Assembly: GCA_012840015.1 (NCBI GenBank)
Contig: DUMF01000028.1
Location: 106,975 to 170,974 of the forward strand
Reading direction: 5' to 3'
Length of the DNA: 64,000 nucleotides
DNA from: Bacillota bacterium
GTDB taxonomy: Bacteria; Bacillota; Sulfobacillia; DUMF01
Shown here: positions 35,191-46,479 of the stretch, piece after piece
How positions within the stretch are numbered: position 1 is the stretch's first letter
Layout of the letters: every line of letters begins with the position of its first letter
Translations under genes and position numbers: made by a program
Notes under the pieces: generated by a model
The model's input: only the letters and a program-made list of their open reading frames with translations
What the model was told of the DNA's origin: nothing
The model's database searches: none

Positions 35191-36483
35191 TTACACACTA
35201 ATCACGCCTAGGATCAGGGCTACCACCAAAGCCACCAGCGAAGTCAACCAGGCCCACTTGAAACTGAATCTTTGGTGATCGCCTAGGTCTATGCCGCACA
35301 AGCCAATAAGGAGTAAGGTGGCCGGGGTTAACGGGCTAAGCGGGAATCCAACCGTCATTTGTCCCAGAATGGAAGCGCGAGCGACCTGCACTCCTTCTAC
35401 ACCGAACCCCTGTACCGTGCTGGCGAGCACCGGCAGAACTCCGAAGTAATAGGAATCTGGATCGAACACGAGACTGAGAGGCATAGCGAAGATGCCCACG
35501 ATTAGTGGCAAATGGGCTCCCAGACCTTTGGGGATCGCTGACACGGCGAATTTGGTCATCGCTTCGAGCATCTTGGAGTCCTTCATTATTCCTGTGAAGG
35601 CACCTGCGGCAAACAGTACGCTCGCCATCAGCAGCGCTGCCTGGGCGTGCGCGTTTATCCTCTCGGCCTGCATCTTTGGATTTGGATAGTTGACCAGGAG
35701 GGTTATGGCAAAGGCGATCATGAATACCACGGTAGGTGTTTGCCATGCCTTTATTAGAGCTACCAATGCCACTACGGTGACAATTACATTGAACCAGAAC
35801 AAGTGCGGCCTGCGGAGTTTCTTCTCAGACTCCGTTAGACTTCTCTCAACCACGCCTCCCCCTTGGGCTGTAACACCAAGCCTCTTGCGCTCTTTCATTC
35901 CCAACATATACGCTATTGCCAGGACGCAAACCAAACCAGCCAGCTGCGGGACGAGGACCGGGTTGTAGACCGTAGTTATAGGTAAGTTCAAAGATGTAGC
36001 TGCTCTTAACGTGGGTCCACCCCATGGCACGATATTCATCGTACCGGCAGCAAGCGCAACAACGCAAGCAAGTACTCTCTTGTCCATACGTAGTTCTTCG
36101 AAAAGAGGTAACATCGCGGGAACCGTTATGGAAAACGTGACGACGCCAGAACCATCCAGGTGCACTAGCATTGCGAGAACCGCACTTGCGATGGTAACCT
36201 TAAGCGGGTCCCGGCCCACCGTCTTGAGAATTCCGTTGATAACCGGATCGAACATACCGGCGTCGGTAAGAATACCGAAGAAAAGCACGGCGAATATGAA
36301 CATGGTCCCGGTTGGGGAAATGTTCTTGATCCCGTTGACGATAAACGTGCCCACCTTCGCTCCAGCTCCACCCAGAAGCGCGAATACGGTAGGTACCAGG
36401 ATCAAGGCGAGGATTGTTGAAAGCTTTTTGGTCATGATGAGGAAGAGAAGCACTGCGATCGTAAGAAAACCTAGAAGAGCCAT
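35191..36483 (-). CDS. CitMHS-family (citrate-type) transporter
   Basis: The 430-residue integral membrane protein has about 11-12 hydrophobic segments. Family features are a long N-terminal helix, G-T-M-F-I-F-A-V-L-F-F-G-I-L-T-D-A-G-M-F, a V-H-L-D-G-S-G loop, a central charged loop and the second inverted repeat with D-P-D-S-Y-Y-F-G. CitMHS carriers import citrate-metal complexes or related carboxylates. ATG at 36483 follows AAGGAGG. It is the first gene behind the sigma-54 promoter, so its substrate is probably the cluster's inducer. Confidence 0.88.
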   Translation of the reverse strand: MALLGFLTIAVLLFLIMTKKLSTILALILVPTVFALLGGAGAKVGTFIVNGIKNISPTGTMFIFAVLFFGILTDAGMFDPVINGILKTVGRDPLKVTIASAVLAMLVHLDGSGVVTFSITVPAMLPLFEELRMDKRVLACVVALAAGTMNIVPWGGPTLRAATSLNLPITTVYNPVLVPQLAGLVCVLAIAYMLGMKERKRLGVTAQGGGVVERSLTESEKKLRRPHLFWFNVIVTVVALVALIKAWQTPTVVFMIAFAITLLVNYPNPKMQAERINAHAQAALLMASVLFAAGAFTGIMKDSKMLEAMTKFAVSAIPKGLGAHLPLIVGIFAMPLSLVFDPDSYYFGVLPVLASTVQGFGVEGVQVARASILGQMTVGFPLSPLTPATLLLIGLCGIDLGDHQRFSFKWAWLTSLVALVVALILGVISV

Positions 36484-36531
36484 AAGCAAGCCTCCTTTTT
36501 GTGAGTTCCTTTTCTCTACGTTTGGGAAAGT

Positions 36532-36547
36532 AGCAAGAACCGTGCCG
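36532..36547 (-). promoter_or_regulatory. Sigma-54 promoter for the CitMHS/AtuA operon
   Basis: On the minus strand the sequence reads CGGCACG-GTTC-TTGCT. It matches the sigma-54 consensus TGGCACG-N4-TTGCW at every position but the first, with the invariant GG and GC at the right spacing. It lies about 50 bases upstream of the transporter start codon. Confidence 0.88.
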
Positions 36548-36621
36548 CCGGGTTATGCGTCTCAATAAATAGGCTAGGCATCGTTTTCGTTTTTTTCGCT
36601 TTGATTTCTAATTGCGCATAC

Positions 36622-36650
36622 TTCTAGAATTGTAGAACGTTCTAGAATTG
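36622..36650. promoter_or_regulatory. Upstream activator (enhancer) site for the sigma-54 activator
   Basis: Two copies of TTCTAGAATTG (36622-36632 and 36640-36650) surround and overlap a perfect palindrome TAGAACGTTCTA (36633-36644). The element is about 80-115 bases upstream of the sigma-54 promoter, the usual distance for enhancer sites bound by Fis-domain activators. Confidence 0.7.
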
Positions 36651-36670
36651 CCGCGAGGGAGGGCCGTGCG

Positions 36671-38386
36671 ATGAAGCGCTTGGCAATTATGAGTCAATGG
36701 CTATCTTTGGCCGCCATCGCAGGTCTCTGTGTGGTTACACAGGTATTCTTTAGGCTACCAAGTGCTGCCCTGCATCCATGGCGCTGGCTTCTGGCTTCAC
36801 ATCTGCTTCTGGCCGCAGCGGCTTTCTGGCCACTTCGTCACCGAGGACGCGCCGTTACTCCTAAGCTCATTGCGGTTACCATGGCTCTATCGATCGTGAC
36901 CGTATTTCTAGCCGTTCTTGCAGCCCCTCTATGGTTTGGTCACGGTTGCTGGGCTCCAGACCTCGCTTCCCTCGCTCTGATGCTTGCGTGCGGCATCGCT
37001 CTTGCGGTGACAGTTTCCCTCAGCATGAAGCGGCTCTCCAGGCTGTCCGATCACGCTACAGGCTGCATCGTGGTCGCCTTCCTGGTGAGCCTCAGTTTAG
37101 CTACAGTGGCTGCCCTTGGGACGTCTTTAGCCGCGCGCCGCGACACGGTGGCGTTCCCTAAAGCTAAATCACCGTGCGTACGCTGGGCTCGGACCCCGTG
37201 GGAAGGAACCTGGGCATACCTCGCACCCCGGCCGTGGCTACGCCCTAACTATGCGCCTGGCACCCCGGTAGTCTCAGGGGACCTTGTAGTATTTCCGAGC
37301 CTGCCCGGTAAAGCAGAGATCCTCGACAAAAGGGAAGGGCGGCTGGTGCACTCTTTTCACCTCGAGCCGTCGCGCCCCGTTTTGCCAGGGGATTCCGCGG
37401 CAAGTATCTGGAAGCAAGCAGTTGTATCAGGCGGACATGTTTTGATGGTGGGACACGGGAGCTCGGACATCGTGATCCTCGACCTCGGAGATAAATCGGT
37501 GCTTCGTCAGAACTACGGCGGAATCATCGTGGAAGTAGCACCCGCTGGAGAGGACGGTTTTTACGTTCTGGCGCATCACGATCGTCTTGTGCTTAGCCGT
37601 CTGGATCTTCACGGAAAGCTCCTTTGGTCCTCGAAACCGGCAGTTTCAGGTGCAGCACAAGAACTGGTGAGTTTCGAGGTGAATCCGTTCTCGCCGCCAC
37701 GTTACAATTCACGCCTCCTCCCAACACTTACTGGCATCATCTGCCTCGATTCGGACGCGCTGTTCGTGTGCGATACCGGCACTGGCCAGGTGCTGTGGCA
37801 GCAAAGCCCGCGAGGGCGGTTCATGGGGATGCAGCTATCTCCAGGGAAGGACGTTATCTATGCGGTAGATTCAGGCGCGGCTGGCAATCGCGTGGTAGCT
37901 TACAGCGCACAAGGGGAGAGCCTTTGGGAAAAAGCGCTGCCTTCCGAGTGGCATGGGCTGGTTTGGGCTTCGACTGCAAAAGGAGTGGTAGTTGCGCCGC
38001 GGTCAGCCACGGAAGGTTCAGTCTTTTGCTTGGATGTCCAAGGCAAAGAGCAATGGACTATCCCAATAGCCCCACGTGAACCTTTAGCCATTGAATATCA
38101 TAACGGCATGGTTTTCCTCGTCACAAGCCAGATGCTATCTGCCTTTTGCGAGAATACAGGGGAGCGCCGGTGGTGTCTGGAACAACGCCAAGAATACTAT
38201 AAGGGGCTAACCGTAATAGGCGATACCCTGGTCGCACCCATTTATGGCGGGCTGAGTGCTCATGACATATCAAGTGGAGAAATCCGCTGGGTCTACGCCC
38301 CGCCTGGAGGACAGATAGGGCTTGCCATGCAAGATGGCGACTTGTTCGTCACCTCTGGTAGAGGGATTTTTGCGGTAACGCCTTAA
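36671..38386 (+). CDS. Membrane-anchored PQQ-like beta-propeller protein
   Basis: The 571-residue protein has five predicted membrane helices in the first 165 residues and then an extracytoplasmic beta-propeller of repeated blades with W-x-Q/W-E type endings (for example V-L-W-Q-Q, S-L-W-E-K, Q-W-T-I, R-W-V-Y). It resembles BamB/PQQ-repeat proteins but lacks obvious quinone-dehydrogenase residues. ATG at 36671 follows GAGGGAGG. It is divergent from the sigma-54 cluster and may share the regulatory region. Function unknown. Confidence 0.7.
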   Translation: MKRLAIMSQWLSLAAIAGLCVVTQVFFRLPSAALHPWRWLLASHLLLAAAAFWPLRHRGRAVTPKLIAVTMALSIVTVFLAVLAAPLWFGHGCWAPDLASLALMLACGIALAVTVSLSMKRLSRLSDHATGCIVVAFLVSLSLATVAALGTSLAARRDTVAFPKAKSPCVRWARTPWEGTWAYLAPRPWLRPNYAPGTPVVSGDLVVFPSLPGKAEILDKREGRLVHSFHLEPSRPVLPGDSAASIWKQAVVSGGHVLMVGHGSSDIVILDLGDKSVLRQNYGGIIVEVAPAGEDGFYVLAHHDRLVLSRLDLHGKLLWSSKPAVSGAAQELVSFEVNPFSPPRYNSRLLPTLTGIICLDSDALFVCDTGTGQVLWQQSPRGRFMGMQLSPGKDVIYAVDSGAAGNRVVAYSAQGESLWEKALPSEWHGLVWASTAKGVVVAPRSATEGSVFCLDVQGKEQWTIPIAPREPLAIEYHNGMVFLVTSQMLSAFCENTGERRWCLEQRQEYYKGLTVIGDTLVAPIYGGLSAHDISSGEIRWVYAPPGGQIGLAMQDGDLFVTSGRGIFAVTP

Positions 38387-38622
38387 CCACCTGAAATCAC
38401 GGGGAAGAGTTCGAGACTTTCCCCATCGAGCACTTCTTCATCAAGGCGCTTTATCCGCCCACCGCTCGCAGCACCCATCACCTCGTGGAGCGGCACGCCA
38501 AGAGACATCAGTAAGTCCCGTAAACGCGCGCCACAGGGTGCCTCTACAGTGTACTCCGACTTACCCGAAACATAAGCTGCGAGCCCACCGCGTAATACCA
38601 TTCTCACCTTGACACTTTTCAT
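38383..38622 (-). CDS. MoaD/ThiS-family sulfur-carrier-like protein
   Basis: A 79-residue ubiquitin-fold protein ending in S-G-G, the double glycine that is adenylated and thiocarboxylated in MoaD/ThiS proteins. Diagnostic are the L-R-D-L-L-M-S-L-G helix and the L-x-D-G-D/E-x-L-x-x-F-P-V-x-S-G-G ending. ATG at 38622 follows GGGAGG; another ATG at 38649 with its own GGAGGG would add nine residues. It may serve pterin cofactor synthesis, which the aldehyde oxidoreductase of this window needs. It overlaps the propeller gene's end. Confidence 0.82.
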   Translation of the reverse strand: MKSVKVRMVLRGGLAAYVSGKSEYTVEAPCGARLRDLLMSLGVPLHEVMGAASGGRIKRLDEEVLDGESLELFPVISGG

Positions 38623-38719
38623 AGAATCCTCCCGCAGGTCGCCTTTCATTATGTATCCCTCCTCTTGATGAGAATATCCATGCGCACTAAGCCAAATGAT
38701 AATAGAGGGAGGTGGCAGT

Positions 38720-39076
38720 ATGAACGATTCCTGGAAAGCGTTATTAGTTAAATTCGTCATGACTTTCGTGTTCGCCTGGTTGACATTCGGTCTGATCGAC
38801 CGGAACGGCATGACAATGGTGCTTCTGCTGTCAGTAGCTGTTACGATCTTGAATTACATAGTGGGAGATCTTTATGCGCTACGCACTTCTGGAAACCTGG
38901 TAGCCTCGGTCACAAACGGTCTTCTGGGAGCGCTGCTGGCGTATATGGCCGATATACTTTCGGCGGCTTTTGCCACCACCGGCACGGCGCTGGCTGCTTT
39001 CGCCGGCCTGTTGATAATAGGAGAATACGTGTTTCATTTACGCCTACTCGGAGCTGAAAAGGCACGTAGCAGGTAA
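38720..39076 (+). CDS. DUF2512 (YndM-like) membrane protein
   Basis: The 118-residue protein has four hydrophobic helices with the pattern of the YndM/DUF2512 family of Bacillota: F-V-M-T-F-V-F-A-W-L-T-F-G, V-T-I-L-N-Y-I-V-G-D-L, and a C-terminal E-Y-x-F-H-x-x-L helix. ATG at 38720 follows GAGGGAGGT; an earlier in-frame ATG lacks a ribosome site. Function unknown. Confidence 0.85.
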   Translation: MNDSWKALLVKFVMTFVFAWLTFGLIDRNGMTMVLLLSVAVTILNYIVGDLYALRTSGNLVASVTNGLLGALLAYMADILSAAFATTGTALAAFAGLLIIGEYVFHLRLLGAEKARSR

Positions 39077-39182
39077 CCTTCTACGCGCGATGCCGTCTGC
39101 GTCTGTGCCAGGCCGGTTCGGCACGAGATGCTGTCTGTGGCACACCAGACCCGCTCTCAGCGATGCCCACGCTGTCTGGGTA

Positions 39183-39380
39183 TTAACTGCAGGGGTCTTT
39201 GCGTTTTTTCCTGGCGGCGTTCCAAACGAGCACCGCAAGCAAGCCTGCTCCAGCGTATAGTACCCTCGCCTTACGCGAGCGTCGCCCCGACAAAAAAGCC
39301 ACCAGCCTGAAATCCGGATAGCCCGTTAAGCCCCAACTACAACCACATATCGCCAATAACGCCATAGAAGCCCAATCCAT
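39183..39380 (-). CDS. DUF378-like small membrane protein
   Basis: A 65-residue protein with two hydrophobic segments and the DUF378 layout: M-D-W at the start, a G-x-x-x-W-G-L-T-G turn, F-R-L-V-A-F-L, and R-x-L-Y-A-G-A-G-L before a basic tail. The first turn lacks the usual A-L-N-W form (it is C-G-C-S-W), so it is a divergent member. GGAGGTGA lies 16 bases before the ATG, rather far. Confidence 0.6.
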   Translation of the reverse strand: MDWASMALLAICGCSWGLTGYPDFRLVAFLSGRRSRKARVLYAGAGLLAVLVWNAARKKRKDPCS

Positions 39381-39464
39381 GAACCGAACGTCCAGTCACC
39401 TCCACTCCTAGTTTGCCCATCGCGCTATCTGCCTACTTACATGGTGAGCCCGCACAGCCAAGAC

Positions 39465-39545
39465 ATCGAGTAGAGCAGCGCTAGGTGATCAGTCTGGCGA
39501 TGCCCCTCTCACAGAACCGCGTACGGGCCTCACACAGGGCTTCTG
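39465..39545 (-). mobile_element. Group II intron remnant (domain V/VI-like 3' end)
   Basis: On the minus strand the sequence contains G-A-A-G-C-C-C-T-G followed by a C-G-G-T-T-C-T-G-T-G-A-G-A-G-G-G-G-C stretch, like the two arms of intron domain V. Next comes a short stem and C-T-C-T-A-C-T-C-G-A-T, resembling the usual 3' end of bacterial group II introns. The domain V loop is shortened, so it is probably dead. The 430 bases upstream (39546-39980) may be the rest of the intron; I see no reverse transcriptase frame. Confidence 0.45.
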
Positions 39546-39979
39546 GTCAACCTCAGAACAAGATGCCAATCTCATAGCGTTTCACCTTGCTATACTCCCT
39601 ACGGGCCCCTCTCCCATGGTGCAGTTCCTTCCCGGAGTTCAGGGTGGTGTCTCTAGCTCTCAGGCAACCTACCGCGCTCAGCTCCAATAATCTGCCTAAG
39701 CCGCCCAAGGCTCCCGTTGACTCGTCACCCCGGATCCCCCGTTCTCCCTGGCATTCCGGCTTCGGTTACCTTCTCCCATGCTCGTTCAATTCGCGGTTGT
39801 ACACTTTGGTTTACCTTCGTCTCTTCGCAGCCACAGAAGCTTTTGGCTCCTCTAACTCAGCACCTCCTGGATGCTGTCCCTTCAGTTTTCTCCTCCACAC
39901 CGTCGCCAGCTTAAACTGGCTGAAACCCATCAGCTCAGCACGCAAACGCTGGGTGAACACTAAGCCCGGCAGAATCGCC
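39546..39979. other. 434-bp stretch without a gene, probably intron remnant
   Basis: A plus-strand frame (39587-39985) and minus-strand frames are open here. Their translations are rich in Pro, Ser and Arg without family resemblance or ribosome sites. The position between the iorB remnant and the intron 3' end suggests degenerate intron sequence. Confidence 0.35.
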
Positions 39980-40448
39980 TCATGAATCTGCAAGGCTGGT
40001 TGAGCAGCTTGAACTTCCTACTTCATACCCAGCCTCAAAAGCCTTTACGTTTTCAGAAATCATGCTCGATACGTTCGCCTTTACGGCCCAAATGCGCGCT
40101 GCAGCCGGAAGACCTACTTTCCCTGCAGTCGCTCCTACTACGACGGAGTTCGCCACCCGAGCAGAGCCGCAAACCTGTGTGCTATCTTGACGGGACCGAG
40201 CACGAGGAGGTCCCAACGCGAACGGGCAACGCGCTCAGGATCCTCAGGGTAGACAGCCTTCCCGGATGAGACCGACATGGGAATCAAGCGCAACGAGCTC
40301 ATGATTATGGAGCTGTCTTTTCCAACTGCTCGAAAGCCACCAGAACGTCCGCCTCGCCGCACTCAATCAACGGCGGCTGGATCTTCTCGCCGCCCTTAAC
40401 GCAGCATACGACCGAACCTCATCGCTGGGCCATTCCGTGCACCTCTGA
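39980..40448 (-). pseudogene. iorB: Indolepyruvate:ferredoxin oxidoreductase beta subunit, degraded
   Basis: Pieces of IorB are readable in different minus-strand frames: S-E-V-H-G-M-A-Q-R (about 40419-40448), I-Q-P-P-L-I-E-C-G-E-A-D-V-L-V-A-F-E-Q-L-E (about 40320-40395), S-V-S-S-G-K-A-V-Y-P-E-D (about 40240-40275), and a C-terminal stretch V-V-G-A-T-A-G...S-E-N-V-K-A-F-E-A-G-Y (40000-40160). At least two frameshifts and a lost start separate them. The gene followed iorA in an original iorAB operon. Confidence 0.8.
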
Positions 40449-41887
40449 TTGCTTGCCGTCCAGACCGCATCCCAGCAGCGCACCCTCCCCCGCGTTTTGG
40501 CCTATAGCTCCGAACTTACATACCTGTGCGCATAGACCGCAGCCATTGCAAAGGCTTTCGTCAATGTAGGCTTTTTTGTTCTGAACTGCTATAGCCGGGC
40601 AACCCAGGCTAAAGCAGAGGTTACAGTTCCAGCACAGAGCCTTATCAACTTTATATGCCGGCTTCCGTTTTACTCCCTTCAACAGCGCGCAAGCACGGCG
40701 TGCTATGACGACCGAGGCTTTATCGCCAATAAGTAATTCTTTCAACCCTATTTCGGTATCTTCGAGAATCATATGGATCTACCATTCGCACCTTCGCTGC
40801 CCCTAGCGCCGACCCGTTCCGGGGTGTCCCTGGTGACCTGTCATTGCTGCAGTGCCATTGTCCAGGATTATCAGCTTGAGGGGGGCCTTGTTGCATATCG
40901 AGCTGAGCAGTCCGGTCATGCCGGAATGAAAAAAATAGAATCGCCGATCACCGCTACAGTCCTACGCGCTATCTCAGGTCCGTGCGCCTGCCATATTCCG
41001 GCCTCCATGCACGTACAGCCGTGTATCGCCGAAAGGCAGCCTATGTCTCCCATTACGATAGCCTTCAGCTTCTTGAGTACATAGAATACGCCACGGTGAG
41101 GGCATCCTGGGGTTCTGCCGATAGATCTCGGTCTCGATGAATGGATCCACCTCTTCCACCACGATTGTGCGCTTTGCTCTCACACGAAACGCTTGATGAG
41201 ACCGATGGGCAACGGCCATACATACGAAATACCCGAGGTGATGAAGCCTGCGTCCCTCTGGCCATATTCCACACGATTGAGCTCAGAGGAGTCCGCGTAA
41301 GCCTGAAGCTCCTTAAGCCGCTCCTCGATCACTACGTGTCGCCTACGAGCATGGGCTGGAATCATTACGGTTTCCTCTACGTTGAAACCGGAGAGGGGGT
41401 TCGCTTTGGTCTCTCTTACCTCGAGACGTAAGGAGCACATCGCCGATTTCTACCACAGTCCGTGTATGGGATATCCTCGTTGTAGTCCTCAAAAGCAGGC
41501 ATTCCGCGCTGTCTGCGGGTTCGAGCAATGGTATTTCCTATCGTCCTGCTCGTTTTGGGAGCTCCAGGCGTTTGGGTCGTCTGCTTAAACTAGTACCAGG
41601 CCGACACGCAGACCCAAAGAGGCGGCGGTCATCAACGGATCCGCCGCCACACTAACCCCAACGTGCTTCATGCAGGCCATGGTCCTGACCCCACCTATTG
41701 AGCCGCCTATCGCTACTTCCAGAGCCACTTTTTCGTTCGGAGCCCACTCCACGCACCACCCATCGTAACCGGCCGCCGCTTCCACTATCTCTGTACTTGG
41801 TGTCCCGGGATAACCTACGACCATCGCCACTCCTGACTCGTACGCACCTCTGGCTATCGCCTCGTTGCCCGACAGAAGTAATCTCAT
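40419..41887 (-). pseudogene. iorA: Indolepyruvate:ferredoxin oxidoreductase alpha subunit, degraded
   Basis: IorA oxidises aryl pyruvates with thiamine diphosphate and ferredoxin. The start is intact (ATG 41887, then L-L-S-G-N-E-A-I-A-R-G-A-Y, G-Y-P-G-T-P-S-T-E and W-A-P-N-E-K-V-A-L-E), but a TAA (41585-41587) replaces a codon before A-D-D-P-N-A-W-S-S-Q-N-E-Q-D. Later segments are in shifted frames: L-L-R-T-T-T-R-I-S-H, V-V-E-E-V-D-P-F-I, the thiamine site G-D-I-G-C, and a C-terminal ferredoxin domain C-W-N-C-N-L-C and C-N-G-C-G-L-C. About 300 bases are also missing compared with a normal gene. Confidence 0.9.
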
Positions 41888-41912
41888 GCTACGGTCCCCT
41901 ATTCGTCGATTT

Positions 41913-42773
41913 CTAGAGGACGGGGTACAGAGCGATACCAATCAAACCGGGGCCTCCGTGCGCAGCAAGGGTAGCGCCCACCTCTCCGATGAAAAGATCT
42001 TCTACGTTTATCTTTTTGACAACCGCTTCCGCAAATTTTTTGGCACCCTCTAGACAGTTGGCGTGCATGACGGCAACGCGAGCAGGGAGCTGTCCCACTC
42101 TACTGGAAGCCAACTCCAACATCCGTTCGAGCGCCCGTTGGTAGCTTCGAACGCGATCGACCACTCGGACCTCGCCATCTTTGATCTCGAGCACTGGTTT
42201 TATGGAAAGCAGGGACGCCAGCAAAGCTTGACCATGAGTTACTCTTCCGCTCCTGCGCAGATATTCCAGAGTGGGAATTGCGCCATAAGCGACTATCCTA
42301 TCTCTCAGTTGGTTCAGGCGGGCAATTATTTCTTGAATACCCAGTCCCTCACGAGCCGCTTTTGCAGCTTCTATAGCGAGGAAACCGGTACCCATCGAAA
42401 GCGTCTGAGAATCGTATACTCTAACCGTCGCGCCTGATATAGACTCCGCCGCCAGCCGCGCAGCTTGGCATGTGGCACTCGCTTTGGCAGTAATGTGAAT
42501 AGACAGGATGTGAGTCGCACATTTTGCCAGTGAACGGTACACTTTAGCGAATTCACCGGGGGGTGGTGATGACGTAACGGGTATGGTTTTGCCGTCCAGC
42601 ATCCTATAGAACTCTTCTGTGGAGATATCTACGTTCTCTCTGAAAGATTGGCCTCCCACCTGTATGTAAATTGGCGCGACTGTGATCCCGTAAGCTCGCG
42701 CAACACTGGTTGGAAGCCCGGCAGAACTATCTGTCACGATCGTTATTGTTTCGGAATGCGCCACGGAGTTCAC
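41913..42773 (-). CDS. DegV family fatty-acid-binding protein
   Basis: The 286-residue protein has the two-domain DegV fold: I-V-T-D-S-S-A-G-L-P at the N-terminus, the T-S-x-P-x-P-G-E-F motif that contacts the fatty-acid carboxylate, Y-D-S-Q-T-L-S-M-G, L-E-Y-L-R-R-S-G-R-V, and a C-terminal H-G-G-P-G-L-I-G. Such proteins (FakB) present fatty acids to a FakA kinase. GTG at 42773; it ends the gpmI-eno-aldolase run. No fakA is seen nearby. Confidence 0.92.
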   Translation of the reverse strand: MNSVAHSETITIVTDSSAGLPTSVARAYGITVAPIYIQVGGQSFRENVDISTEEFYRMLDGKTIPVTSSPPPGEFAKVYRSLAKCATHILSIHITAKASATCQAARLAAESISGATVRVYDSQTLSMGTGFLAIEAAKAAREGLGIQEIIARLNQLRDRIVAYGAIPTLEYLRRSGRVTHGQALLASLLSIKPVLEIKDGEVRVVDRVRSYQRALERMLELASSRVGQLPARVAVMHANCLEGAKKFAEAVVKKINVEDLFIGEVGATLAAHGGPGLIGIALYPVL

Positions 42774-42804
42774 CCTCTAATTCATACGCCTTGGAAATTT
42801 GTTA

Positions 42805-43476
42805 TCATTCTATGGTCTCCTGCAAACGCTGGCCATACCTGTTCAAGAAGAACTCACGCATGATCCCGATCTCTTTTGGGCCTAGAGGTACGGCCCCTCC
42901 AATCAACTCGGACAGGATGAAAACTTTAGCAGCTTTCTCGACCACCACCGCTGTGACCAAGGCCTCTTGGATACTCCGTCCCAGGCAAATAGCCCCGTGG
43001 TTCGCAAGCAGCGCAGCAGTGCGTCCCTGCAACGCCGTCAGAACCGCTTCTACTAACTCGTTCGAGCCAGGCAAGGAATAGGCGGCTACTTTAACTGAGC
43101 CCCCTGCGATCTGCACCATTTCATCCAGTATCGGTGGGATCTCCTTTCTGGCGGCTGCCACAGTACAGGCATAAGTGGAGTGGGTATGTACCACCGCTGC
43201 GATTTCCGGACGACTGCGGTATATCGCGGCGTGAAGAGGGGTTTCTACAGACGGCTTCCATCGGCCGCGCGGAGTAAGTGTTTCCAGATCTACCGTGACT
43301 ATATCGCACGGCTCTAACTTGAAATAATCCATCCCGCTGGGCGTGATCACCATCTCTCTCTGGCTGACCCTCGAGCTAACGTTCCCCCATGTACCAGCGA
43401 CCAACCCCGAGCGGGCCATCTGGATACCCGCATCACGAACTGCTCGCTTCGCCTGCTCTTCAACCTCGTTAGGCAC
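42805..43476 (-). CDS. Class II aldolase/adducin-domain protein (fuculose-phosphate aldolase-like)
   Basis: The 223-residue class II aldolase has G-T-W-G-N-V-S-S-R near the N-terminus, a catalytic Glu in S-V-E-T-P-L-H, zinc-binding His in V-V-H-T-H-S, and a third His in N-H-G-A-I-C-L-G. Relatives include L-fuculose-1-phosphate aldolase, ribulose-5-phosphate 4-epimerase and methylthioribulose dehydratase; the exact substrate is uncertain. GTG at 43476 is seven bases after the eno stop behind GGGGGTGA. Confidence 0.85.
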   Translation of the reverse strand: MPNEVEEQAKRAVRDAGIQMARSGLVAGTWGNVSSRVSQREMVITPSGMDYFKLEPCDIVTVDLETLTPRGRWKPSVETPLHAAIYRSRPEIAAVVHTHSTYACTVAAARKEIPPILDEMVQIAGGSVKVAAYSLPGSNELVEAVLTALQGRTAALLANHGAICLGRSIQEALVTAVVVEKAAKVFILSELIGGAVPLGPKEIGIMREFFLNRYGQRLQETIE

Positions 43477-43483
43477 GCCGTTA

Positions 43484-46353
<2,870 letters not shown>

Positions 46354-46402
46354 CCGCCTATTCTCGTAACTAAAATCGTGTGTTCTTGCTTCAACCTGTT
46401 AT

Positions 46403-46431
46403 ATTATGGACTGTTTTCCTAGTACGTGCAA
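46403..46431 (-). promoter_or_regulatory. Sigma-A-type promoter for gpmI
   Basis: On the minus strand TTGCAC (46431-46426) and CATAAT (46408-46403) are separated by 17 bases, each five or four of six to consensus. They lie about 50 bases before the gpmI start. Confidence 0.6.
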
Positions 46432-46479
46432 CAAACTAGCGTGCTATAGCCCTTAGCAGGCGGATGTACCTTGACGACT

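Noticed and set aside
39587..39985. A 132-residue plus-strand gene
   Set aside because: Composition rich in Pro/Ser/Arg, no homology pattern, and located in intron-like and pseudogene sequence.
40419..40772. An independent small ferredoxin gene
   Set aside because: Its cysteine motifs and flanks are the C-terminal domain of IorA, and its last residues are from IorB; it is part of the decayed iorAB locus.
41180..41440. A separate 86-residue hypothetical gene on the minus strand
   Set aside because: It is a middle segment of the broken iorA, readable in a shifted frame.
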